The translations under genes were made by a program, and so were the position numbers. The notes beneath the pieces were generated by a model. It did no database searches. It worked only from the letters and a program-made list of their open reading frames with translations, and was not told where the DNA came from. 64,000 nt of DNA. It comes from Limnomonas spitsbergensis (lineage: Eukaryota > Chlorophyta > Chlorophyceae > Chlamydomonadales). This document shows positions 32,451-43,140 of the stretch, piece by piece. How positions within the stretch are numbered: position 1 is the first letter of the stretch; the number at the start of each line of letters is the position of its first letter. The DNA is taken from positions 5,440,001-5,504,000 of the forward strand of contig JAYJMM010000124.1 of the NCBI GenBank assembly GCA_037349105.1, given 5' to 3'.

Positions 32451-34937
32451 TGAAGAACGTTCATCTCTGGGCCCGCTCAAAGTAGCCAAAGTTTGTGTGC
32501 ACGCCTTGTTGCTGATGCGGCTCCCAGCATGCGCTTAAGAAAACGCGATTGTTTTCGGCCACTTCCATTCCCCTCTACGCACTCTGAGCACCAGGATGGG
32601 ACATAGTCCTATGCACAACCTTAAGCTGGAACCAGGCGCGGTAGGCGACCGCAGACCTGTGCTGGGTGGTGGGGTCTCCTCTGCCAGTCGCCTCCAGCTG
32701 CACCAGCGTGTCGGCTGCGCCCATCAGCTGTAGCACCTTCAGAGCTGGGAGCGGCGTCATGCCATGTCTGACACAGTGTTGGGCAGCTGGACTGTAAAAC
32801 TCTACAAAACTACCGTTGGGCTGTAAACTTGTCACAGTTTTGGGCAGCTGTTCCCTCTTTAACTCCGCCAATATCCTTTCGAGCAGGTCAAAGACATTAC
32901 ACCTCTCATCAGGGCCATGCTCAAAAGGCTCGGCCGCTTAGCAGTAGAGGGCCCAAAAAGTTAGGGTACATTGACTCATACGGTAAGAAAGGAACAGTCA
33001 ATTTAGAGGGCTTGGCTTTGCTGTATCTTTTGGCCCATGAGAGCTGACGGGGCGGGCTTCGGCAATTGCCTTTGGGGATATGTAATGCCCCCTTGCTTGA
33101 ATGTGCATCCGCCCATGTTCAGTATGGGCTGACCTACGCCAGTTGGCCCCTTTCGGCTGTTACAACTTGCGTTTCGTCGTTTTTTCTTCAGTGCCAGGCG
33201 GGTTCTAGCTAGCTTCCAGTGCTTAAATCAGTAGATCGTGGGGTGTCACAACATGGGTGTCAGCCCTGATCAACACCTGTCTCGGGGCACTGATCTGGCC
33301 TGGATGTAGCTGCTGGATTTCAGGTGGCAGACGAGGCAATAATTCTGGAAAATCGACATGCAACCGACATTACACCCCCACGTGTTACAGACTGACAAAT
33401 GATTTCTGCTACACTCCATAGGGACAGTTGTTATCAAATATGTACACCCCCAAAGATTGATGCTGTTTGTCAAGATATAATGCGGTGATTGAGTGCACTT
33501 TTTTATTCTAATCTTGGGAACTGAAAAGTGGGAGGGGATCTCACCCATGCTTTCCTCCAATGGAAGATCCCAAGTCTCACTAAATATGGACAATATGGGA
33601 CCTGTGCTTTCACGCTATTGCTTTGGAACCAGCGGAGGAGAGGTGTGCTTGAGCAAGCATGCCTTAGAATTAAGGCTATTACTTAAGAGGACCTCTAGCA
33701 TGTCAATGACGTTACACCTTTTCGGCCTTCTCTTCTTGTCCATTTTGTTGTTGTTGTTTGCCCCCTTTTTATTTTCTTCTCTTCCCCCTTCTGATCAGTG
33801 GGGCGCCCTTGCGGCCAAGCAGGGGTGTGATACGCTTGCTTTTCTGGACTTATCTTTTCTTACAGGCGTTGTTGAGGGCTAGTCTCTAGTGGAACTCAGG
33901 TGTTGGACTTGGTCTTCCCGGCCTCTTCTTTACTTCCTTTCCCCCTATCTTCCTTTTAGTTCCTTCTTTGCTCCCTTCTGAACAGTAGGGCGCCCACGCG
34001 GCCGAGCGGGCCCAGAGGTGTAATGTTATTGACCTTTGGGCCCGGCACAAGAAGGCTCGGCCGATTGGGTGCCCAACTACCCAGGTAAGCTAGCCTGCTA
34101 GAAACCAGTGATCTCTTTATGTAAGGTGCCGCCTGTTCAGGAGATGGGTCCCTCAGCCCCGAAAGAGAAAGAATTGCTGAGGTCAGGGGAAGGATAGAGG
34201 CTGGGAGAAGACAGCATATGTGCAAGGTCAGATCACTCTGCTGCTAAGTTCCGACTTATAATGCGCAGCCCAAGGAATGCATGACACAGGCCCCTGGCAA
34301 ACCAGTTCACCACTTTTTCGACCCTGCATATCAACAGACCGGGGTCTATATAATCCCAGACAGAACCCCAGAATCAACCTTGGATTGGACCCCAAAACCC
34401 CTTGTTGCCCAAGAGTGCAGTCCAGGAGCAGTAAACGGTACAAACGGTCACAGGCCTGTACCCTGGGCGTGCCCCTGAAGGCCACCATCATCAGGGCTAG
34501 ACATTGACCTTTCGTCCCTTGGGACTGCAGAAAGACGAAGGACACCTCGAAAGGCAAGGAGAATTCGAAACAGCCCCCCTAAAATGAATAATTGGACTTG
34601 CAACGACATATAATGCTTAAGAATTCAGTTTATTTGAATAGAGGTTCATGAGACATTCCCTGCGGCAGTCAGTAATAATTATTAAGTCATGAAAAAATAG
34701 GAAAGGTGTTTACGGGTTAAGGTAATCCAAAATCAAATGCAGTTTCAGCAGTTTCTATCTGTCAGCACGGAAGCCAGATCATCAGAAATCAGAAAAATAT
34801 CACTAGGCTCATCCAACAGTGCATCCCAACACTTGGTTGCATCTTATCCATTGTTAGTTGTCATAAATAGGATAAGTAAGTCGCCATTACTGGGATTGAT
34901 TGAATGGGCAAACGAACAGACAGAGAAGTTTTGATCT
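32451..34937. repeat. Unassigned repetitive DNA
   Basis: No gene recognised on either strand. Contains several partial copies of a short dispersed motif (TGACGTTACACCTCTGGGCC ... GCTCGGCCG) at about 32888-32935, 33703-33725, 33985-34075, the last with two copies in inverted arrangement. Short frames (for example 32575-32871 minus and 33493-33882 plus) have no recognisable family. Confidence 0.5.
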
Positions 34938-35766
34938 CTACTGATGACCAGGATAATGATTCCACACTTTGAGCTGGTATTTGTCTTGTCGGTACCGGAG
35001 CTTCCTCAGTAGCTTCATGCGCTTGCGGCTCTTGCGCTGCTCCAGACCCTTGATCACAGCATCAAAATCTACGTATGTCGGGTACGACGCCTCTTGAGGC
35101 GGGAAAAGGTTGATGCCATGCAGCAGCATGCTGCTCATCTCGATGTGGTTGGGTTGCAAAGCCGACCAGCATGCAATCTTGTCCATGTAGCTCTGCTGGA
35201 GCGGCATGCCTGCTGGAACCTCGGTATCTGGAAGATGAGTGGTATCGTAAAAGGGATAGTGCTCGGCTCCATTCCCCACTGTCTTTGCATAGGCTTTGGG
35301 TTCGTCCGTTAATGGGTGCAAAGAGCCATTGACCCGTTTAAGAAGGCTGGCACCTACGAGGTGGATGTCCCTGAGAAGTAACAAAGAGCAGATAAAGGCC
35401 TCAGAATGCTAACTGTTAGGGGGGGGTCAGCGTGAAGAAGCTTGCAGTACCTGTATGTGGCCGTCAGAAGGGTCAGCTTGGCTATCCGGGTGGCGGTCTC
35501 GAGGGCTTTCAGCGCGACGTCAATCTTCTGAGCTTGCTCTGGAGTCTGCAACGGCCACGCCAATACTCAATGACCGGGGCAAGGAATGACATCAGAGAAG
35601 CGGCACCCACCAATCGAAGAGCCGTTGACGCAGGTGTTGGGGTCGCATCTTCAAGAGATCTGACTGACGTGTGCATATAGGACATAGATGAAGAGGGCCA
35701 CATTGAAGTTCTCTGAACAGTGGACCTTTTAAACGACTGGAGCACAACCTTCCAGATGCCAGACAT
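34938..35766 (-). CDS. Unrecognised 227-residue protein
   Basis: Three exons with consensus junctions, all in frame: 35766-35611, 35545-35451, 35370-34938. The N-terminus (MSGIWKVVLQSFKRSTVQRT) is basic, Ser/Thr-rich and without acidic residues for about 38 positions, as in mitochondrial presequences; that location is inferred. The middle has a short helical stretch (TPEQAQKIDVALKALETATR). Exon 3 carries HLPDTEVPAGMPLQQSYM and CWSALQPNHIEMSSMLLHG and ends with a very basic segment (KGLEQRKSRKRMKLLRKLRY). No family recognised. Divergently paired with the gene starting at 35824, the two ATGs only 57 bp apart if the upstream start of that gene is used. Confidence 0.7.
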
Positions 35767-35976
35767 CTTGGCGATTCAGTGCTTCACAACTTGAGTGTCA
35801 GCAATGGTAATGCTGTTCTGCCCATGCGTGCGCGCAAGCGCATGCTTCGTTCCTTTCAGCATCGCACATTTGATCTGTACAAGCTTCACACCTGCTTCAC
35901 ACCTGCTTTCCCACCCCTATGGCCCGACTACTGCCCCAAAATTGAGGACAACCCCAGATCGTTGAACTCTGTGACA
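35767..35976. promoter_or_regulatory. Shared bidirectional promoter region
   Basis: The two divergent genes have start codons at 35766 (minus) and 35824 or 35977 (plus), leaving 57-210 bp for both 5' UTRs and promoters. No TATA box seen. Confidence 0.5.
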
Positions 35977-37818
35977 ATGCCTGTGAGCGTGGATAGTATT
36001 GTCCTCAGGGAATGTGCATGGAGCATGGCACAGATGGCCACGAATCTAGAGGTCGATGCCCAGTCCTCCTCATCCTCCTCATCATCATCGTCATCTGATG
36101 CGGACACAGAGATTTATGCCCAACCAATTGCCTCATGTCTCTCTGGCACGGAACCCGCCTCGACGTTCGTCCAGGGTCTGATTCAATCTGAGATCGCTCT
36201 TACGTTTAGCTGCTGTCTACTTGATTCCGAGGAATGCAGCTGTCCTTGCAATGAAGCAAATAGCTGCGTACCCACCAGAGCTCCAAGTCCCCCAGCTATG
36301 GTGGAGCTCTCTGGCAGCCAATATCTGCAGTCCAGTATGCACCGGGCGTCTTCTCTGGGCTCTGTCAATTTTTTGGCTGGCCTTGCCACTTGCACCTCTC
36401 CACCATCTCTCTTATCGGCCCCCTCCACGTCAATGCTGGGCCATGGGAGGGGAGAGAGACCTCTCAAAGACCTTATGTCTGTGTCTTCAAGATGCATTGA
36501 TGCTCTCTGTAAAGCGAAAAACTCACACCTGGCGGAGGAGCTGGCTGAAAAGCTGACTAACATCAGCAACGCTCTCTCCAGAAAGGTAAGAAGAGGGCCT
36601 CTAGTTAATTTAAGCTCATTGCTGGTACATAATTACATAACTGGCATGTGCATGCAGTCCTGTGTCTGCTTGTGTCCATCTGCACTGACTCATTCATCCT
36701 GCATGCTGCCTCTGTCCATAAACCATCCAGGAGGACGAGGTTCTCAACCTGCAGCAGGTTCTCAAGCAGCTGTCAGAGACTCGTGCAGAAGCCATGGCGC
36801 TGAGGCACAATGTACTGGAGTCCTACGACAAGCTGCAGGCAGACTTTGGACGGTACGCATCTCGCAACAAGCAAAATTCTCTGCCCTCGTTCACAGTCAG
36901 AGGTTCTGGCACTGTTCTTGCTGTTATAACTATAACTGAGAATTCTTTGCTGGCGCAACACTGCTGCCGTGACATAGAATATCAACTGACATGGCATGGC
37001 TGGCATGCCATGCGACTGTACCGCAAGCATCCATTTCTGTTCACCCCATCCTTGCCCTCACTTCTTGTAGGGCTGTAAGGACGGTAATGAACACCCAGAA
37101 CGACTCCAGACACAATTTGGCAAAGATGATGGAGACGAGGAATCAGCTGTTGGAAACGCAGGTGCGATTGGCTTTTAGTTCTCCTCGATAGCCCTGTGCG
37201 TTGATGCCCCACTGCCCCTGTGCGTGCACAGGGGCAGTGGGGCATCTACGCACAGATGAGGCCCCACTGTGCGTTGATGCCCCACTGCCCCACGCAGTGG
37301 TGCCTCAACGCACAGTGGGGCATCAACTGTGCCCCACTGTGCGTTGAGGCACCAATGCAGAACGCCAAGGGGCTTCTTAGCAGCGTACGTGCAACCTGAA
37401 TCATCACCATGGCTCTGAGTCAAGCAGTGTTTACATTTTCGGCTAGGAGGCCAACTTTGACAGGCCGCCAGAGGCCCGAGTAGGCCCAAACCTGGACTGG
37501 CCTACGACTGGTGACCACTGACCAGAGCAGCTAGGCTGGCCACAAATGGGGCCAGCGGTTTGAGTGTAGATGCCACGAAAAATAAACACATCTGTCAACT
37601 TGGCCTCGCAGGCTGAGCTACGCCAGCAGCAGGCAGTCAGCATTTCTCTGCAGAACAACAACCGCCTGCTGCTCCAGCAGAACCGGCTCGTGGCCTCTCG
37701 TGTGGCGGCGCTCGAAGCCGCGGCCGCCTTGCAGCCTCCCGAGTGGATGATCGGCAGCAATCCGATTCAGCGGTTGTACCAGGAGCAGGCGCTGCAGAGG
37801 AGTGTGGGGCTGTACTAG
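35824..37818 (+). CDS. Coiled-coil protein, four exons
   Basis: Exons 35824-36585, 36731-36852, 37071-37161 and 37612-37818 have GT-AG junctions in compatible phase and give 393 residues from MRARKRMLRS. The ATG at 35977 (MPVSVDSIVL) would give 342 and may be the better start, since the first 51 codons are less protein-like. An 11-serine run followed by D lies near residue 90. Exons 2-4 are strongly helical and heptad-like (EDEVLNLQQVLKQLSETRAE, HNLAKMMETRNQLLETQ, AELRQQQAVSISLQNNNRLL), ending in a W-containing tail (PPEWMIGSNPIQRLYQEQAL). A structural or centrosomal/ciliary role would be a guess; no family recognised. Confidence 0.7.
37195..37345. repeat. Two long hairpins in intron 3
   Basis: 37195-37254 is a palindrome with 29-nt arms, one mismatch and a 2-nt centre (arm TGTGCGTTGATGCCCCACTG...). 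About 37263-37323 is a second one with 28-nt arms and two mismatches (arm GCCCCACTGTGCGTTGATGC...). Both share TGCGTTGATGCCCCACTG, so the second was probably copied from the first. In the intron between exons 3 and 4 of the coiled-coil gene. Confidence 0.85.
37447..37560. repeat. Short dispersed repeat (GACTGGCCTACG family)
   Basis: AAACCTGGACTGGCCTACGA CTGGTGACC here matches AAACCTTGACTGGCCTACGG CCGGTGACC at about 61275-61303, with similar flanking GGCC-rich sequence. Intronic in both places. Family unknown. Confidence 0.5.
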
Positions 37819-39255
37819 GGCGGCAGGCTGGACAACAAATTTTTGATGCTCACAGCTTCTGCTGGGTTTCGCGCGCCGGACGCCGTGGGTAAGGCCCATG
37901 GTGCCTCCAGCAATAGTGGGATTATAAGGGTGGGGCACTGTGTAGCAGAACAATGTATACCTTGTACATGAACAATGTACATGACCGCATTTCCTTTGGG
38001 CGTCTGTCCCTGCATTTTGCCCACAGCTTGTCCCGTCGGACGATCTCGAAGTGTCCACACTCCTTGATTTTGTGTCGTCCGTGGGCTTGATATCATGCAG
38101 TATAGGCTTACGAGGCGAAAGACTTTATATACCTGCAGGAGCTCTAGAGCTGACGAAATGGGTGTGCTGGATTCAGCACTCCTTTCCCACTCTGCTTCAA
38201 GAGAATACTTCCGCTCATGCGCAATGTGATAAGCCACCCTGGGTTCCTGTGAAGGACTTTGGCGATGCGCTAACTGTGGAGGTGGACCAGAGTGTTGATT
38301 CGTATTTCTGGACTACAAAGCTGGAAGGATTGGAATGAGGCTGCATACATTTGCCTCATGTCTATGTCCGCTGCCATGTCCCAAACATTTGTTTTGACCC
38401 GGTGTCTCACGGTCCATTTGTATAATTTGCTCCAGCAACTTTCGCACCATTAATTCACCAAATTGTATTTATAGGTGCTGCTGGTATCTTGAACCTCCTG
38501 CTGACGTTTCGATGTACATGTTCAACAGGGGTGGGGAAGCTTTCATGTAGGTTAAAATAAAGGAGGTCTCAGATATTGAATTGCACTTAAGGTGCATGTG
38601 TCATGCTCAAATGTTCAGAGATATTTTGCGCACAATGCTTGAGTGCGCCGACTGATTGTATCGTTTTTCTGTTGAGTGAGGAAGTATAATGTGTGGACTG
38701 GTTACATCGTTTTTCTGTGAAGTTAAGAACGGTGAGTGCCTGCTGTGCCCTGCCGAACGTTTTTTTGAGGAGTGATGAAGTATAATGTGTGGACTGGTCA
38801 CCAGTACATGGTTTTTCTTTCTGTCAAGTGCTCGAGTATAATGTGCCGACTGGGTGCATTATTTTTCTCTGAAGTGCTCAAGTGCAGTGTGTCTGTTCAT
38901 TAGGTTGACAACCCAACAAGGGGAATTTGTCGGATTGATCATTTAATATACGGAGTGGTGGAACCAGGGGTGGAACAAGATATATTCAGACACTCCAGTT
39001 AATGACGTTACACCTCTGGGCCCTGCTTCAAGAAAGCTCGGCCACATCGGGAAACAGTAAGTCAGCCAGGAAAGTCAAGGGAGAAGGCACAAAAGGGTAG
39101 AAAGGAAAAAGATTTCACCTTGCAAACAACAAGAACAGCGACAATAATTGTGTATGCCAGTTAACTTGGTGACGGCCTTGCGGCCTGCCGTTTGGCATGT
39201 TGCCTATTGAACACCGGGATGAGTGACATGGGACATGTTTTTTCAGAAAAGATGT
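37819..39255. other. 3' flank of coiled-coil gene, short repeats
   Basis: No further gene recognised. 38640-38900 holds four imperfect repeats of about 60-75 bp with the core GTATAATGTGTGGACTGGT followed by TTTTTCTGTGAAGT. At about 39003 is one copy of the dispersed motif TGACGTTACACCTCTGGGCC. Confidence 0.5.
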
Positions 39256-39957
39256 CACGGTATAATGCAGTATACGTGCCAAAACCGTAGGGACCGCTGA
39301 CGCGTCCCCGTAGACTCCGCAGCTTCCCTGCGGAGCCCCCTTTTTAGGGTTAGGACCCCAGCTTCCCACTTTCGGGAAGGTCTGAGGCAGGATTTCCCGT
39401 ACTCAGTAAATAGGGCTTGCCGGGACCTTTGAATCCCGGCTTGCACGCTTGACATTCACTTCGTTCCTTTTAAGTGGACAGACCTCTAATTGTAAACAGC
39501 ACCGGCCTTTGTCCAGGATAAAGCCCAGTGAAGAGCATTAAGTCAGTACCCCAATTACAGTCAAGCCTAGTTCAGCTACTCAGCCGACATAGCAAGCTCA
39601 AGACTCCCTAGCGGGAAGCTCGACTCAACCTAGGACTACGTCTACGGTCAGCGTCTGCGGCAACCCCCGCTTTACGCGGTAAGTGACCTTCCGTCCTGCC
39701 CGGCTCGCTACCCGACAGGCCGTGGATCTAGCCCTCCGAGCGTAGCACCGTGTCTATCATCTAGAAATCCCAGCCGCAGCTTAACGCGTTGCGCATCCGC
39801 GGCCAGTGTGTAGACACTGAGCTCGCCCGTAGGCGTCCGCCACTCTGTGGGGAAGAAGTCCGCCACGGACCTGAAGCAACCATCGCGTGTCCACTTAAAA
39901 GGAACGAAGTGGGTCTAAGCCTGATCAGCTTGATCCAACGAATCCTGCTAAAGGTGC
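39256..39957 (-). mobile_element. Composite 0.7-kb repeat C, copy 1
   Basis: Inverted relative to copies 2 and 3 and the most diverged of the three. In its own orientation it runs GCACCTTTAGCAGG ... TATACCGTG. ACAT is found on both sides, as for copy 3, and may be a 4-bp target duplication. Contains an inner unit, 39458-39910, bounded by inverted ends ACTTCGTTCCTTTTAAGTGG. No coding capacity. Confidence 0.75.
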
Positions 39958-39962
39958 ATGTG

Positions 39963-40207
39963 TGTCGCACCATAAAGCAGTAACCGTGCCAAAATGGTGT
40001 AAGCTGTCCTTACTGCCTTAGAGAGGCTCAAAGTACTCACAACTAAGGTTCAACACCTGTACACACGTGCCTCTTGTACTACACTGCTGAGGTACAAGGG
40101 CTGTAAAGGGGTAACTTGGTACAGCGTACCTCATAAGAGCTAAGGCTGGGATAAGGCTGGCCTACCCGGGCGCCCCTAGCTGTGGGTACCGCCCCTACTT
40201 TACTCGC
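39963..40207. repeat. 245-bp direct repeat R, copy 1
   Basis: TGTCGCACCATAAAGCAGTA ... CCCTACTTTACTCGC, apparently the same sequence at 40850-41094. The two copies flank C copy 2 exactly, which resembles a miniature LTR-type arrangement, but ends are not TG...CA. Confidence 0.8.
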
Positions 40208-40849
40208 GATGGTTGCTTCTGGTCCGTGGTGGACTTCTTCCCCACTGAGTGGCGGACACCTACGGGCGGACTCAGCGTCTACACGCTGGCCGCGTATTCG
40301 CAGCGCGTTAAGCTGTGGCTGGAACTTCTAGATGACAGGCGTGGAGCTGGTCGCTTGTAGAGCTGCGACTAATGGCCTGTCGGGTCGCGAGCCCTGCAGG
40401 TCGTTATGAGTCACTTACCGCGTGTAGCGGGCGAAGCCGTAGCCGTAGACTGCGGACGACGTAGTCCTAGGTTGGGCTGGGCTTCGGGTTAGGTGTTCTC
40501 GAGCTTGCTAGATGGCGCTGTCGCTGATCTAGGCTTGACTGACTTAGTGGTACTGGCTTTGTTGCACTTCACTGGGTAGGTCTCCGAGATCTAGCCGGTG
40601 CTGGTTACAAAAAGAGGCCTGTCCACTTAAAAGGAACGAAGTAAATGTCAAGCGTGCAAGCCGGGATTCAAAGGTCCCGGCAAGCCCTATTTACTGAGTA
40701 CGGGAAATCCTGCCTCAGACCTTCCCGAAAGTGGGAAGCTGGGCTCCTAACCCTAAAAAGGGGGCTCCGCAGGGAAGCTGCGGAGTCTACGGGGACGCGT
40801 CAGTGGTCCCTACGGTTTTGGCACGTATACTGCATTATACCGTGACAGC
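40208..40849 (+). mobile_element. Composite repeat C, copy 2 (5' truncated)
   Basis: Nearly identical to 55497-56138 of copy 3 (one difference seen, TATTCGCAG against TATGCGCAG). Lacks the left end and the left inverted terminus; starts GATGGTTGCTTCTGG directly after R copy 1. Retains the right inner terminus at 40620-40642. Confidence 0.75.
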
Positions 40850-41094
40850 TGTCGCACCATAAAGCAGTAACCGTGCCAAAATGGTGTAAGCTGTCCTTAC
40901 TGCCTTAGAGAGGCTCAAAGTACTCACAACTAAGGTTCAACACCTGTACACACGTGCCTCTTGTACTACACTGCTGAGGTACAAGGGCTGTAAAGGGGTA
41001 ACTTGGTACAGCGTACCTCATAAGAGCTAAGGCTGGGATAAGGCTGGCCTACCCGGGCGCCCCTAGCTGTGGGTACCGCCCCTACTTTACTCGC
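40850..41094. repeat. 245-bp direct repeat R, copy 2
   Basis: Same as 39963-40207. After it the sequence changes to GC-rich DNA and then the 3' region of the giant element. Confidence 0.8.
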
Positions 41095-41429
41095 CCCCCG
41101 CTCCTCACGAAACGCACACCGGGCGTGCGTGGGGAGCCGGACTAGGGGTGGAACTGAAACTGAGATCGGAAAATATGTACACTCAGAACTGGTCAGTTCC
41201 CTAACACGGAACCCTCCTAAACACCTGACTGCAATCCAACCAGTCGGTTTGAACAAAAGAAATCCACTGAAGAAAATCCACTGCAGGAAATTAACACAAG
41301 GAAATTCACTAAAGAATACTCACTGAAACTCGACTCAGGCCTCTGGGTTCCCGGTCTCTTTCTGGCCTGATCAGGGCATACAGAATCCGGTACCTTCACC
41401 ATTGTCACGCTTGTTTGGAAGTCAAGAAA

Positions 41430-41665
41430 GGGTCAGAACCCCTGAAAAACCATCAGAACTACGGGAAGCCAGCGGCCCTCAGAATCCATCAGAAATTGTC
41501 AGAATCCCTCAGAAATCAGAACGCATCGGAAACCATCAGAAACCAGAATTCCACAGAAACCATCAGAAATCAGAAGTCAGAAATTATCAGACCTCAGAAC
41601 GCATCAGAAACCATCAGAACCCAGAATTCCTCAGAGACCATCAGAAATCTACAGCGGGTCGCATG
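41430..41665. repeat. CATCAGAAA-type short repeats
   Basis: Irregular repeats built on AACCATCAGAAA / CCTCAGAA / CAGAATTCC, downstream of the giant frame in its 3' untranslated region by position. Confidence 0.7.
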
Positions 41666-41913
41666 AGAATGAACCGAATCTTCAGTGGGGCTCATCCGGG
41701 CCTACAGACTTCTCCTGTTATTCAACCCTCAGCTCTTCATAGGAACACGGAAACCCGCTGCTCTCGCCCCACTGCGCCGTTGACACCTGGCCCTAAGCTA
41801 CAGGAGACGTGTGCAGTAGCAGCGGTGCTTCTCCCAACCCGCCTCTACAGGTGGCTGGCCCTGTGGCGGTTCTATGGCTATTATCCCTCCCTGTCCCCCT
41901 TGGCTGTCTGCCC

Positions 41914-43140
41914 CTAGGCAGCTGTCTCCTCCTCTGCTCTTGCTGCGTCGGTGGCCGCTTTGGCCCTGCGCTGGACTGCCCTAGGGGTGACGTTGGCTTC
42001 TCCTCTGCCCGTTGTGTATGAAATGTCATACAGCCCGTTGGGCATGGGCCTGGCGATGCCCCGCTCCATCTGTTTAGTGGCCGGATTGGTGGCCATGACC
42101 TCCACCTCTGGCTTGTCCATGGCTCCTGTCTCCTGGGCTGCTCTGGCGGCTGCCCTGGCTGCCCGGGGCGCTGTCTCCTCGTGATGGGCTGGTTTGTTCG
42201 GTACTGCTGCTGCGGCCGGGCCCGTCTCTTGGCTGGTCCTTGATGCTGGCTCGCACCTGGGGCACATCCAATCGCCCTCGGGTATGGCGTAGAGCGCCGG
42301 CGTGAGGCAGTCCATGTGCCAGCCGGTGTTGCATGCGTCGCACAGGAGCATGACGTCCCCCCGGTCGGGTAGGCGGCAGACTTCGCAGGACAGGCTGACG
42401 TTGGGCCTGGAGGTGCTGAAATCCACCCTGCCTTTCAGGTTGGGGAGGTGGCACGGGGAGCAGTTGACTGCGTTCTCTGTTACGGTCAAGCCATCGGCGC
42501 CCTCCAGCACCAACGCCCCCGTCTCCCCCAGCCTCTGCACCCGCAGGATTTCCGGCCTGGCTTTGGGGTCGAGGCTGCGCCGCTCCGAAGCGTACCGGAC
42601 GTACACGTAATCCCCAACGGCGAACCGCCTGACCTGGGGTACATATCCTCCTCCGCGGATCCTGGCGTAGCGCAACTTGTCCCGGTGCTGTGCGATCTTC
42701 AGGTGCTCTCCCGCGACCGGAAGGGCCTCCTTGATCCTGGCCACCCTGGCGAGGAGCAGGTCTGCGGCCTCCTCCACCGTTGCTACTCGCGCTGTGCTCC
42801 ATAGGTCTGCCCCGACCTTGGAGGGGAACACTGGCTTCTGCCCGTACAGGACCTCGTAGGGAGCCATGCGCGTAGCCTGCTGAGGCGAGCACCGGAAACC
42901 CAGCGCTACCCACGGGACCATCCTGTCCCACGAGTCGTCGCTGCTCCCGTCCCCGCAGCACTTGCGCAGGCCCGTCTTGAGGGTCTGGACAGCCCGTTCG
43001 GATAGCCCATCCGCCTGGTTCCTGGGCTGCATCCGCCCAGTCTGCTGCCGCTGACTCCCCCAAGCATTGCCGATACGTTGCTGCCGCTTCGTCCTCGCCG
43101 GAGCATGCTTTGCCTGCACTGGCTCCGAAGGGCTCGAACA
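41914..43140 (-). CDS. Integrase C-terminal fragment with PHD finger
   Basis: Continues the element after the break, in a different frame from the giant ORF. It starts inside what should be the integrase catalytic core: DGLSERAVQTLKTGLRK is the region after the catalytic E of retroviral-type integrases, followed by PWVALGFRCSPQQATRMAPY and VLYGQKPVFPSKVG. Then comes a basic YVRYASERRSLDPKARPEIL segment (GPY/F-like position) and a PHD finger with Cys4-His-Cys3 spacing (CEVCRLPDRGDVMLLCDAC, GWHMDC, DWMCPRC). A C-terminal PHD could replace the chromodomain as a chromatin reader. The frame is open upstream to 43365, but only the part below about 43140 looks homologous. No start codon of its own is evident. 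Confidence 0.75.
   Translation of the reverse strand, partial: CSSPSEPVQAKHAPARTKRQQRIGNAWGSQRQQTGRMQPRNQADGLSERAVQTLKTGLRKCCGDGSSDDSWDRMVPWVALGFRCSPQQATRMAPYEVLYGQKPVFPSKVGADLWSTARVATVEEAADLLLARVARIKEALPVAGEHLKIAQHRDKLRYARIRGGGYVPQVRRFAVGDYVYVRYASERRSLDPKARPEILRVQRLGETGALVLEGADGLTVTENAVNCSPCHLPNLKGRVDFSTSRPNVSLSCEVCRLPDRGDVMLLCDACNTGWHMDCLTPALYAIPEGDWMCPRCEPASRTSQETGPAAAAVPNKPAHHEETAPRAARAAARAAQETGAMDKPEVEVMATNPATKQMERGIARPMPNGLYDISYTTGRGEANVTPRAVQRRAKAATDAARAEEETAA

Noticed and set aside
39340..39356. Telomere-like CCCTAAAA / TTTTAGGG fragment (also 40748 and 56039)
   Set aside because: A single unit inside composite repeat C, not an array.
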